From Nematocida ironsii (Eukaryota; Microsporidia): a stretch of 64,000 nt of DNA. The stretch is taken from assembly GCA_001642415.1 (NCBI GenBank), contig LTDK01000146.1, positions 21,657-85,656 on the forward strand. Reading direction: 5' to 3'. Shown here one piece after another: positions 47,881 to 57,417 of this stretch. Every line of letters starts with the position of its first letter. Within the stretch, counting starts at the first letter, position 1. The notes beneath the pieces were generated by a model. It did no database searches, was not told the DNA's origin, and worked only from the letters and a program-made list of their open reading frames with translations. The position numbers were made by a program, and so were the translations under genes.

Positions 47881-48546
47881 TCATTAAGAAGGCCAGAAAA
47901 ATACCAAGCTCTGGGGCAGGAAGATAGTGGGTGATTGTGTGAACAAACAAAGTTAAATATATCTCGCATTAAGTGAGAGTATATAAGTCTAGGAAGAGCA
48001 GAGTTGCTGTGTGTTTGGTAATTTAATTAAAGGATTCTTTAAATAAACATGCATCTGCCTATTTGTATTTGAAATATATTAGTTTAATTTCGGGTTGTAT
48101 ATTTTTAATATTTCGGATGCTTATTTGGTTAGAGTATTATTAAATGTAGAGAATAAATTATGTAAGGCATAAATAATATTTTATTTTAATAAATGATGCA
48201 TCATAGTTCACAAATTATTTTATTTTAATACGCCGTGTTTAATCTACTTTAAATGTTCAAGCGCATATTTCTAACAGAAAAATTTGTAATATGCAAGTAA
48301 TAGCGTGTAGACATTTTATTATAATATTTCATAGGCTTTAGTTTCAGGGCATTAGTAAAAGAAATTTATATGTATTTATAGTGGATATTAAGTAGCTGCG
48401 GTGTAATATTACAAATATTCTGCTTTTTGAGAAATAAAAACATTGAATGCTTATAGTAAACGGTGTTTATTAAATTAACTGCTGGGCCTTTAAATATTTA
48501 ATATTTAAAGACAGTGCTTTTCTTTCGAATGCATCAACAAAGTAAA
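47881..48546. other. AT-rich spacer with repeat copy 2 and CGGG motif
   Basis: No gene is supported. It holds TTTCGGGTTGTAT at 48088-48100 and the second copy of the dispersed repeat at 48161-48213. The TLDc and transporter genes converge across it. Confidence 0.5.
48161..48213 (+). repeat. Dispersed AT-rich repeat, copy 2
   Basis: It carries the core GCATAAATAATATTTTA and shares CATAGTTCACA at its right end with copy 3. It is the best-preserved copy together with the one at 60797. Confidence 0.7.
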
Positions 48547-49749
48547 TTATGTTTTTAAAGCAATTGGAGAGTTTTCAGTAGGCGAAACAGGACTTTGAAT
48601 GTACCTTCTTGCCTGGAGAGTCTCTTCATTACTGTAAGAATGAGATTCAACTGAGCACCCAGGGAAAAGCATTGATCTGAATGTAAAGAGAAGTATTCCT
48701 ATAATAGAAATGCAAACTCCTAGTATATTTACATTAGACAGCACCAAAGTATTTCTTTTTACAGAAATACCTAAAATGACTATCTCTTTTGTAATCAGAA
48801 CCACAGAGGAAACCATCACATTTGTTTTGGAAATAACTAAAAACTCAGACAGGCATCCTATAAAGCCGACAACTCCTGCGATTGCTATTAAAGAAAAGCA
48901 GGTAAGTATGCCAATGGCAGAAGAAAACTTTTCAAAGGCAATTAGCGGAAGAAGCCCTTCGAATAAAAAGAAGCCAATAAGAAGAAAGACCCCAGAAAGA
49001 AGAGACAGAACAGAGAGACTATGCAGTATGCTGTCGTTTTTCTGCGAGCTGCGTTTTATGAAGTATTCTAAGAACCCCCATCTAAACCCTGCCATAAAGC
49101 ATGAACCAAGAACCAGAAGTGCATATTTTAGATGAAACTGTATTGTGTCACTCTTTGCAGCGAGAGAAATTCCCGAAGCAATCATCACAATTGTTAATAT
49201 CAAAGGCAAAGAAGGCCGCTCTAATTGAAAAACAAACCTTGCAAAGAGAATGAATATTGGAGTAGAGGACTTTAGCATTGTATAAAACGGAAGAGAAATT
49301 TTGCATAGAGCAAAGCCAGATAGCCCGCTGTCAACTGTGCCAATTAGGCAGCATACAATAATCCAGATGTTAAACACACCGATGTCATTAAGAAACTGGT
49401 AGATTGGAAACAATATTCTGTCTATTCTGTGCTTTCCTGCTCTGTTTTCTATTAAACGTTGCTCTTTTTTATAAAAGCCATCAACTGGTGACCCAATTTT
49501 CTCTCTCGTTATATAGGGAAGTGGGGACTCTATAGCCTGTTCATGCAGAATAGGCTTTCTGAAGTACCAAATTCCCATTGATGCAAGTATAAAGTGTGTA
49601 AGGTGATGAAGCGAAAAATAAAGCAGAGGAAACATAAAGTTGTATCCATCGTTAGAAAGGAAGTACGAGGAAAAGAAGCTCATGCCTAAGGATGTTCCAA
49701 ATAGAAACGCAATACTTGTAGCAATAGTTAGAAGCTCTTTTTTGTTCAT
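48547..49749 (-). CDS. SLC35/TPT-type nucleotide-sugar or phosphate-sugar transporter
   Basis: The protein has about ten hydrophobic helices in the drug/metabolite transporter fold. The helix SLPFYTMLKSSTPIFILFARFVFQLERP (about residues 160-187) carries the Lys-Ser pair typical of triose-phosphate/SLC35C-E transporters. The GFRWGFLEYFIKRS loop is another typical feature. SLC35C2 and yeast Ymd8 are the nearest types by motif. Substrates could be nucleotide sugars in the Golgi. The frame is open to a TTG at 49764, but the first ATG is at 49749, giving 400 residues. It starts 42 bp from the divergent dolichol-kinase-like gene. Confidence 0.8.
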   Translation of the reverse strand: MNKKELLTIATSIAFLFGTSLGMSFFSSYFLSNDGYNFMFPLLYFSLHHLTHFILASMGIWYFRKPILHEQAIESPLPYITREKIGSPVDGFYKKEQRLIENRAGKHRIDRILFPIYQFLNDIGVFNIWIIVCCLIGTVDSGLSGFALCKISLPFYTMLKSSTPIFILFARFVFQLERPSLPLILTIVMIASGISLAAKSDTIQFHLKYALLVLGSCFMAGFRWGFLEYFIKRSSQKNDSILHSLSVLSLLSGVFLLIGFFLFEGLLPLIAFEKFSSAIGILTCFSLIAIAGVVGFIGCLSEFLVISKTNVMVSSVVLITKEIVILGISVKRNTLVLSNVNILGVCISIIGILLFTFRSMLFPGCSVESHSYSNEETLQARRYIQSPVSPTENSPIALKT

Positions 49750-49791
49750 TATACAAGTAGGCAATTTCTTATTTATTTCCTAGTAAAACAG

Positions 49792-50805
49792 ATGTTTCAG
49801 AAGAGTATGTCAGGAAAGAAAGATTCACAGTTAGTGTACATAGAAAGCATACCATGCGTTGGGCACAAGAAATTATTTGATTTGGTGGCGCTTTCTCTGG
49901 TGGGCATCCAGTTGGCGGAATGTAAAGAAGGTTTGCTCTACTACTTGAGCTATCTTTTTATATGCGGATTCCTTGCGCACGCGTATTGGGTCTACTTTAC
50001 AGCAGAAGAGTTATTTGTTTTCATGGGGTCACTATACTGGCTTCTACAAAGAATAACTACACGGGCAGAGGTTTTTTTTGCTTTCGGTGTCAGAGACCCA
50101 AACATGCCTATTTTTACAGCACTTAGCTCGGTTGCAATTTATGGAATTAAATTACTGCTTCTGGTTATAAAAACAAAAGATGGGCGGGTCATGTGGATGC
50201 AGTGCATATCATATGCTGCAGGTGCGGTCGGTTTGTTGTATCTTTTAGTGCGTTTTGAATTCGCGTTAAACGTTAAAAGAAAGGCTTTTCATTGGATACT
50301 CTTTTTTTACTGCTACTTATTTCCTAGAGAACTGGTAGAAGTGCATCTGGTGTGTGCATTTTTCTTGATACAGATGGTTCTTAGGCTCATTAAGCCGTTT
50401 AAGCGCAGGTATAATCTAAGCGAGAAGAGAATCTTTTCTGTATTTGCATCTGAAAAGGATGAAAAAGAAGTTGTTTCGCATGTAGGGCTTCTTACTTCTT
50501 TTATTTGTGTAACTGGTGGTATAAAGAATGACAGAGATAGAATGCTATTTGTTCTGTCGTCTGTTGGAATAGTGGACAGTATTGCGTGCTTCTTTCACAA
50601 GTCTATAGGCACGCACAAGAGCAAAACAGGAAGCATTGTAGGTGCTGTTGCTGCAAAGTTTATCTTAAGTGCTCTTAGGGTAGAATACCCCCTCTGGATG
50701 TACCTAATAATCGGGATGGCTGAGTACTACTCACAAATGAATGATAATATTCTTCTTCCTGTTGTAGCTTATGGAATAAGTGCTTTGCCAAAGATATATG
50801 TATAA
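49792..50805 (+). CDS. Dolichol kinase-like CTP-dependent lipid kinase
   Basis: The product has about ten hydrophobic segments. Its C-terminal third shows the CTP-binding pattern of the dolichol kinase/phosphatidate cytidylyltransferase family: a GIVDSIACFFHKSIGTHK segment, KTGSIVGAVAAKF, and near the end MNDNILLPV, which resembles the QNDNL.LPL box of Sec59/DOLK. Dolichol kinase makes dolichyl phosphate for protein O-mannosylation and similar glycosylation. At 337 residues it is shorter than Sec59 (519). Its divergent neighbour is a sugar-nucleotide-type transporter, which would fit a glycosylation role. The related diacylglycerol kinase Dgk1 is an alternative. Confidence 0.65.
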   Translation: MFQKSMSGKKDSQLVYIESIPCVGHKKLFDLVALSLVGIQLAECKEGLLYYLSYLFICGFLAHAYWVYFTAEELFVFMGSLYWLLQRITTRAEVFFAFGVRDPNMPIFTALSSVAIYGIKLLLLVIKTKDGRVMWMQCISYAAGAVGLLYLLVRFEFALNVKRKAFHWILFFYCYLFPRELVEVHLVCAFFLIQMVLRLIKPFKRRYNLSEKRIFSVFASEKDEKEVVSHVGLLTSFICVTGGIKNDRDRMLFVLSSVGIVDSIACFFHKSIGTHKSKTGSIVGAVAAKFILSALRVEYPLWMYLIIGMAEYYSQMNDNILLPVVAYGISALPKIYV

Positions 50806-51347
50806 GAAACCATTATATAACTCAAATTGAGATATCTGAACAACAAAGTTGTGTATCCTATTTCAGATACACCATGCATAAGAAAATATGAAGCAAGCTG
50901 CATGCAGAATTGCATAGGCTATAATTTTAGGTTATAATACATCTAGATAAATAACCTAAGCTCAGAAAGAAAAATATTGTACGTGGTACATAAATTATTC
51001 TCTAGCCGTTGAATAATTAAAAATAAAAAGCTTAATCAAACAGTTTATGCCTATTTAAGAGTACTTCTATATTAAAAGAATAGCAGATGCACACAGATAT
51101 ATATTTAAAAAGATTTAATTGGGTTTATATAAACAGCTATGAGTTAATAGAATTTCGGGTTACTGTTTTTATTACAGAATAATATAATTCCCTGGACTTA
51201 TATATAATACTTAGAATAGCTACTAAATAATTAAATAAATTTTATTTCATGGCATGGCAATACAAGCATCTCTAAGCTTATTTATACCATAAAAAGGCCT
51301 CTACTAAAACCCTGTACTACGCCCTACATTTTAAATTTTGTCACAAG
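50806..51347. other. AT-rich spacer with small hairpins and CGGG motif
   Basis: Just after the stop at 50805 there is a possible hairpin (ATCTGAA near 50834 with TTCAGAT near 50865, containing CAAC-AAA-GTTG). TTTCGGGTTACT lies at 51153-51163. No gene is seen. Confidence 0.4.
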
Positions 51348-54053
51348 TTAGCTTGCTGTTCGTAATATATTGCAGATGACTTGGTATTTCTCAGTATTGT
51401 CTGGTGTAGTGCAAAGAGTAGATTTCAGAGTATCCAATGTTTTTCTTATTTTGCATCTCTCAATATTAGTTATGTGTAGTAAAAAATTACGCCAATCGCA
51501 TACACTGTAAAAATCTATAATGCATTTGAATAGCTCTATAATGAGCACTGCTTGATCAGGCATCTCCTCGCATGCATAGTGAAACCATATAAAAGAAACA
51601 AAACTCGCAGTCTCTTCATCAATATATAACAGCATGTCAATAATATCAAATCCATTTTCAGCACAGCACGATTGGTTGTTTGAGAATAAGCAATTAAATA
51701 TTCTTCGAGACGTGTGCATAGATATTAGTGGATTGTACATTGTGTTGGAGAAGTAACCAATTCTTTTTATGTATTCTTTTATATGTGCAAGAAGGATCGT
51801 GGGATTATTTGCATCTAGAATATATGAAAACATATGAAGAGTGTTCATTGTATACTCAATGATTCCTATGGTATCTTGCTCCTCTAACTGTATATTTGTA
51901 TATGCAGTTTTGTATGCCATAGTATATACAGCAGCTGAAAGCATTTTTATTTGGGTATATTTATCGTTCAACGGAACACTCCCCAATATATTTGAAGTCA
52001 TTCTTATTATTCTATTTTCGCTGTGTATATCCTCTGATTTCATATAGAATAGAAAACGAGAAACAATCTCTTTTTTGTATTCAATGCCTTCTATTTTTTT
52101 CAGAAGAAACAGCCCATTTATGTGTTTTATATCACTTAGTGTCATACTTATAATATCATTTGCCAGTAAATAGCTATGGGAGTCCTTCTTCATTATATTT
52201 TCAATCATTCTATTTATATAATTAGCTAGTAAATACCCTGTAAAGGCTTTTTCTTTAACATACTTATTTTTTAGTATTTGCAATCTATCTATTCCAGTAA
52301 CAGCTTGGTTTTCTGTATTCTGCAAAGCACTAAACTCAGAGTGACTCCTACTCAGATGCATCTGCACAGTGTTTTGTATATTTTTATATGTATAATTCAG
52401 AGAAATGTATCCAAAAACATCTGTCCGCTCACTGCACGCATTCCCCAGGTTAAGATTTCTGCAACTTACTACAACTGACTTGTTGAAAGAAAGCTGTGTG
52501 AATAAGTCTTTTATAAACTCAGTTAATATCTCATAAAGCTCGCTTTCCTCATTTTGTGTATTAGCTATCTTCTTTTTAAGCTCGATAAGAGAACTATCTG
52601 AATAGTTTGTAATTGTGCATATTATACTTAGCATGTTCAATATCCCCGCGTTGATCTCATTCCCTGGGCACACATAGTCTATTGGCCCAGCTAGATCAGA
52701 AACCACTCTGCACCACTCTTTATGATGTTTCGCACTTATGCATTCTTCTGGTATATCATACTTTTTGAAAAAGCTTTTGAGTTCTGGAGAGGCGCCCGGA
52801 ATGTGTGCTGTGGTATATATATTTTCTACTGGATCATATGTAAAGCAGCAGAAAAGAGCAAAAATACCCGCCTCCCCACAATTGCTAAAAGACTCTTGAC
52901 ATTTTTTAGAAAAGCTATTTGTTTTTCGATTGTAGTAGGGAACTCTAGTATATCCAGGAAGAAGAGAGGAGTCATAGAAGGGAGTTGCTCTGTTTTGGTA
53001 TATGATTTGGTAAACATCTTTCATGCTCTGGATATAATCCAGGGCTTCTTTCGCACTGTTTGGCACAAAACACTTCTCTAGTACTCTTTGTGCATGATGT
53101 ATTTCGCTCTCATCTAAACTATAATGGCCGTTTGTGATATAATCTAAAAGCATCGTATGGATAGCACGAATAATATTTTCTGCACTTTCTATGCTGTCTA
53201 TGAATTCAAAGATATACATTTGTATAAGAAACTCTAAGCTATCTAAAAATCTTCCTTTTTTAAACTCATCAAAGCTTGTTGGCACACTGGATGCTTTCTT
53301 CTCATGCAAAGAGGGCTTGTTTCTTCTTTCTATAAAAAAGTCAATAATTTCCTTTACCTCGCTTTGATAAATATTCTTTAGTTTTTTGCTCTGTATGTTT
53401 TTGTATCCTTTTATTACCATACTAATGTTAAAGTGCATATCTCCGTTTGTTTTGTGTAAAGTGAGTGTTTTCTCATTGTCATTCCATGATAATAGGATGT
53501 CAACTCCTTCTGATAATAAAAATAAAGATGCTAAGATATCTGAGGCATGCGGAAGTACTGCACTGCTTCTAAGAAATTGTGTGAATGCATTATACCTGCC
53601 TGCTTCAATCGAAAGATCCCCTGTGGATGATGGAAACATTTGAATGATTCTTTTGTGGTACTCTGATAGGTAAACACTATTTGTGTCCTCATTTATAGAA
53701 AAATATACCTTGTCATTATTTGGTTTTCGAGTGAATGTAAAGCTATTTTGGTCATACATGTTCTTTTTTGGGTTTTTAGTAAGACTGTAGTCTGTTTTTA
53801 TTTCCGGGGAAAACAATCGCTTGTTGTGCATATATCCGCTTTTATGATAAATGAGTGCTGGCAGAAAAATAAGCGGCCCATTTTGATTTATTCTCTGCTC
53901 TCCAAAGGCACTAGACACAAATATCATTTTCTGTAAATGTTCTAGCTGTGAAAGAGCCAGTCTTGCATATACTTGGCATGCGAATATTATGCAAATCAAA
54001 TATTGCAGTTTCATTTTACAGGTATTAAAAATTTTTTTACTACTTATAGACAT
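51348..54053 (-). CDS. Large secreted protein of unknown function (901 aa)
   Basis: An N-terminal hydrophobic segment (residues 15-30, LQYLICIIFACQVYARL) forms a signal peptide; translation may begin at the first ATG (54053) or at the second (54014), which gives a more classical signal. The mature 870 residues are helical, with scattered Cys including NCGEAGIFALFCCFTYDP near residue 395 and a C-terminal Cys-containing region. No transmembrane segment follows, so it should be exported. Large, lineage-specific secreted proteins of this kind form gene families in Nematocida and are thought to act in the host cell; family membership here is inference. No enzyme motif is visible. Confidence 0.75.
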   Translation of the reverse strand: MSISSKKIFNTCKMKLQYLICIIFACQVYARLALSQLEHLQKMIFVSSAFGEQRINQNGPLIFLPALIYHKSGYMHNKRLFSPEIKTDYSLTKNPKKNMYDQNSFTFTRKPNNDKVYFSINEDTNSVYLSEYHKRIIQMFPSSTGDLSIEAGRYNAFTQFLRSSAVLPHASDILASLFLLSEGVDILLSWNDNEKTLTLHKTNGDMHFNISMVIKGYKNIQSKKLKNIYQSEVKEIIDFFIERRNKPSLHEKKASSVPTSFDEFKKGRFLDSLEFLIQMYIFEFIDSIESAENIIRAIHTMLLDYITNGHYSLDESEIHHAQRVLEKCFVPNSAKEALDYIQSMKDVYQIIYQNRATPFYDSSLLPGYTRVPYYNRKTNSFSKKCQESFSNCGEAGIFALFCCFTYDPVENIYTTAHIPGASPELKSFFKKYDIPEECISAKHHKEWCRVVSDLAGPIDYVCPGNEINAGILNMLSIICTITNYSDSSLIELKKKIANTQNEESELYEILTEFIKDLFTQLSFNKSVVVSCRNLNLGNACSERTDVFGYISLNYTYKNIQNTVQMHLSRSHSEFSALQNTENQAVTGIDRLQILKNKYVKEKAFTGYLLANYINRMIENIMKKDSHSYLLANDIISMTLSDIKHINGLFLLKKIEGIEYKKEIVSRFLFYMKSEDIHSENRIIRMTSNILGSVPLNDKYTQIKMLSAAVYTMAYKTAYTNIQLEEQDTIGIIEYTMNTLHMFSYILDANNPTILLAHIKEYIKRIGYFSNTMYNPLISMHTSRRIFNCLFSNNQSCCAENGFDIIDMLLYIDEETASFVSFIWFHYACEEMPDQAVLIIELFKCIIDFYSVCDWRNFLLHITNIERCKIRKTLDTLKSTLCTTPDNTEKYQVICNILRTAS

Positions 54054-54696
54054 ATATTTAAATTTTTTTAAGTTAGTCCTTTCCTCTCTTAATATACTTT
54101 AACCATGGCCAAACCATACAGACATCTATTAACTTTATAGCCTAAAATAATTAAGCAATAATATATTTGCTCTTATTCTCAATAAATTTCATTTTTATGG
54201 GGGTTTATCGATATATTGCGTTCAATATGATTTTATTTTCTGCTGTATTACATATTATTTGATTCATATAAATACAACTATACCAAAAAAGTCATACTTT
54301 CTATTTGGTTCATTGCCCTTTTCTTTAGCGATATCCGATTAAAAAGTCTTTTACAGTACGAAATAACCCCGTCTTTTGCTCTTATATTTATACTTCTTTT
54401 TGCGTTTATACCCCGAAAAATGTGCTCGAGTATAATATGAAACCAAAGAGTTATAATTGGCCTGTAGTTTCTATATATATTCAAAAGCCTACAAAAAAGC
54501 TGGCTTAATACCTTCTAAGCTATCTAAAGCTTTCCCGCGCCTTTGGATTTCTTTTTTGTAAAATATGCTTTGTCCGGTATATTTCAGAAATATAATCAAA
54601 CATGGCCTAAAGACATTTGGCATAGAAAGGCTCTAAATATATTAGAAAAAAGTAATTTATTTCCAGGTGACTTATTAACTGGGGTTGTATATTAAA
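54054..54696. other. AT-rich spacer with possible coding remnant
   Basis: A 78-codon minus-strand frame without an initiating ATG (stop at 54278, open to about 54514) reads in a protein-like way and may be the remains of a gene. One CCCCGAAAAAT element lies at 54413-54422. Nothing else was found. Confidence 0.35.
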
Positions 54697-55533
54697 TTAA
54701 GCGTACATCTCCGTCTCTGGGTCTATATTTACAGACCATGCAACAAAGCTCTGATCTGGCCCTGTGTTGAAGATTGTTGCTGCATCGTTTAGTACCGAGT
54801 GCTGTGCAAGACATTTTACACACACTCCCAGATATCCTCCATTGCTTGCTGATTTGAATACATAATTTCCATCTGTTTTTCTGGTCACTACCCACATATC
54901 ATCGTTTGTATTGTCGTCTATTGCCTCTCTAAAAAGAGCAACCATAGGAATATTTTGAATCATTGGGGCACAATTGTCACATCTGCTAAGATACTTTCCG
55001 GTGTGAACGCTTTTAATTGTACACTTGCCCTTCTCTGGAATAAACTTCCATTTTGCCTCTTCATTATTGAATGTGGTATAAACCATTCCTATAGTATTAT
55101 ACTTAACACTTGCTGTACCAGTGCAGTTTGAGCATGCCCCTAGATACAGCTGTGTATCTGCCGACTGTATTCCTACTTCATTGTACCTGTCTAATCCCAA
55201 ACACCCTTCGCCAATTACATCACTTGGCTTATATCTTTTTGCCTTGAACTTAGAATTTTTCATCTCCAATGGGACCCGCTTTCTTTTTACTGGATTGCCT
55301 TTGGATGGCTCGATTGTTCTATTTGGCAGACAGATATACCCGGGGGCACACAAGCTGTCACTATTTTGCCTTCCTTCTCTATTTCTTGGCCATTCTCCAA
55401 GTCTGTCCATATCCAAATATACTTTGTCTTTTTTTCCTTGCTTTATATTTGCTCTTTTATCATAGCATATCTCTGCACTGCCAATTCCAAAGTACATACT
55501 TAGCACTAGTATTGTGTAGATCATGATAATCAT
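54697..55533 (-). CDS. Secreted beta-trefoil-like (fascin-type) protein
   Basis: The first ATG is at 55533 (the frame is open a little further to a GTG), giving 278 residues with a signal peptide (about residues 1-20). After a basic, Cys-containing linker the C-terminal 170 residues contain three similar units: 'LYLGACSNC', 'GKYLSRCDNC' and 'GGYLGVCVKC', each followed by strand-like sequence ending in W.F/W.V. Threefold GxYLxxCxxC units suggest a beta-trefoil such as fascin or related lectin/actin-binding folds, with Cys pairs as a special feature. As a secreted protein it may be a spore-wall or host-interaction protein; the binding partner is unknown. It lies in a block of other secreted genes. 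Confidence 0.7.
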   Translation of the reverse strand: MIIMIYTILVLSMYFGIGSAEICYDKRANIKQGKKDKVYLDMDRLGEWPRNREGRQNSDSLCAPGYICLPNRTIEPSKGNPVKRKRVPLEMKNSKFKAKRYKPSDVIGEGCLGLDRYNEVGIQSADTQLYLGACSNCTGTASVKYNTIGMVYTTFNNEEAKWKFIPEKGKCTIKSVHTGKYLSRCDNCAPMIQNIPMVALFREAIDDNTNDDMWVVTRKTDGNYVFKSASNGGYLGVCVKCLAQHSVLNDAATIFNTGPDQSFVAWSVNIDPETEMYA

Positions 55534-55697
55534 GTGTCCCTCCACAAAATATGATATTTATATTCTCTTTCGAACACTGTTTCACATATTGCGTGTGCAT
55601 TTGTTATTGATTTTATATGAAACACTTTGCTTTACCTGTGTTCCAAAAATATTTGACGCAAATCACGGTGATCGGCTAATATGCTTAAACACAGCGA

Positions 55698-56570
55698 ATG
55701 GGGTTTTTTAAATATATGATGCCCTCTTCTACAAATTCATCTAGTGAACGCATGGAAGGTCGCTTAATATCCACCTCTCGCCCATGTGTTATTTCTTTGT
55801 TTATGTTTCTTCAAGAGCTAAATGTCAACGAATCATTATACTCTGCCCTTTATAGAGAAGCCGGCATTGAACTATCTTTTGGCCAAATAGGAAGAGAACT
55901 TGGCGCACTTATAGACACACACATTAATAAGGCAAAACACTTCTTTAAATCTACTAAACAACATCAAACACTATATAAAATAAGAGCGTGCCTGCTTTGC
56001 TGTGAATCACAAAAAAAGATAATTCTTGAGTCTGCTATCGCAAGAAAAAGACTTTCTTCTGTATATAAAATAATTAAATATCTTGTGCTCTATGGAAAGC
56101 CGATTCAAGAAGGATTTTCTGAATATCATGCGCTAAAACAAACAAGCTCAAAGCACGAGGCATGCGCGCACAGTACACTCCAGAAAAAGCCATCCATGTT
56201 TCAAAAAACACATATTAACTGTTCCTCTCTTCCTGATCCTGCGCCATTTAAACCAGCAAAAATACCCGTAAATAAAAATACCATTTGGTTTGAAATGATT
56301 AAGAGAAAGCATATGTCCCACTGTACTGAATCATTTTTGCTGAAATGCAAAGAAAAAGCAGATAAAAGACTTAATAAAACCAAGAGCTTGACCAATAGCT
56401 ACTTAAAAAAAGACACAGAGCAATCATATGAAAACATTACTGCACAGTATTACGTCTTTCTAAATAAACAAACCAGCTTTCCATTCACTTTTTTGGATGA
56501 CCTAGCTGACCTGTGCAAGAACAGCTCAAACAATTTATATTTCTATAATTTCAAAGTTAATAAAAAATAA
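55698..56570 (+). CDS. Hypothetical protein (290 aa)
   Basis: This basic, Ser/Lys-rich protein starts with the ATG at 55698; a second ATG pair six codons later could also be used. Residues 30-145 are helical and look folded (LYSALYREAGIELSFGQ, and RACLLCCESQKK with a Cys pair). The C-terminal half is Lys-rich and less structured. There is no signal peptide. It is divergent from the beta-trefoil gene (164 bp between starts). No family is recognised. Confidence 0.6.
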   Translation: MGFFKYMMPSSTNSSSERMEGRLISTSRPCVISLFMFLQELNVNESLYSALYREAGIELSFGQIGRELGALIDTHINKAKHFFKSTKQHQTLYKIRACLLCCESQKKIILESAIARKRLSSVYKIIKYLVLYGKPIQEGFSEYHALKQTSSKHEACAHSTLQKKPSMFQKTHINCSSLPDPAPFKPAKIPVNKNTIWFEMIKRKHMSHCTESFLLKCKEKADKRLNKTKSLTNSYLKKDTEQSYENITAQYYVFLNKQTSFPFTFLDDLADLCKNSSNNLYFYNFKVNKK

Positions 56571-57417
56571 GCTAAGCAGTAAATTCCAAGTTATATATGT
56601 TTATAAATACAAGTTTTTATTTCTATATAACCCGAAATTGCTATAAAATATTTCTTATATATCCTAGCTTGCCTATGGCATAATAGTAAAAAACGCATTG
56701 CAGAATAAACAGTTCAAATTTAGTTAATGTTTAATGTGGGTATTATAATAGCTAAAGAATTTTTGTATTAATCTTCGGGTTATTTCGGGTTATTCTGGAG
56801 TTTCTTATTTGTAATGCACTAATTTTTATTTTTATTTAACATATGTGAAAAAAAAGTTATTTGTTTTGAATTTCGGATTATAGCTGTCATTTTGCGGGTT
56901 CCAGAATATATCCTCTATGTATCATTATTGGTGTTTATTATTTTTTAGTAGAAAAGAGATAAAAATAACCCAAAATCCAGAAATTATATAAACAGAATAT
57001 TTATATACATAAAGTGAAATTATTTTGAAATACTTTTATTTAATTTTCTATAGATAGAGTGTATTTTACAAATAATAAATTCAAAATAAATATGAATACA
57101 GCGCTGTCTAGTGATTTTTATGTCTATACATTTTTGTGTTTTGTTTTTATAAACTTTGTACTCAATTCAAGAGGCTAGTACATAGCAATATTTTTTCGGG
57201 TATTTTTCATCTGTGCTTTTGGTTATTTCTTTAAGCTGCTCCTTTGGTTACTTTTTGCCTACCAACACACTTATATCACATTTATTATGTAAATAAAAAT
57301 AATAAAATCAGTAAACTCGCATTAGCATCCAATCATATCTTAATCATTAATTATATATCATATTTATCAATTTAGATAGCATTGAAATATTTAATAAAAA
57401 ATTATTTAGAAAAAACT
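56571..57417. other. AT-rich spacer with four CGGG motifs
   Basis: It contains ATAACCCGAAAT at 56628-56638, the tandem CGGGTTAT doublet at 56773-56795 and TTTTTTCGGGTAT at 57191-57203. No gene is supported. The concentration of the motif is the highest in the window after 60.3-60.8 kb. Confidence 0.5.
56773..56795 (+). promoter_or_regulatory. Tandem CGGGTTAT motif, second doublet
   Basis: This is nearly identical to the doublet at 44213-44236, with the same 10-bp period and the same orientation relative to the next gene downstream, although 620 bp from its ATG. Regulatory role inferred. Confidence 0.35.
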
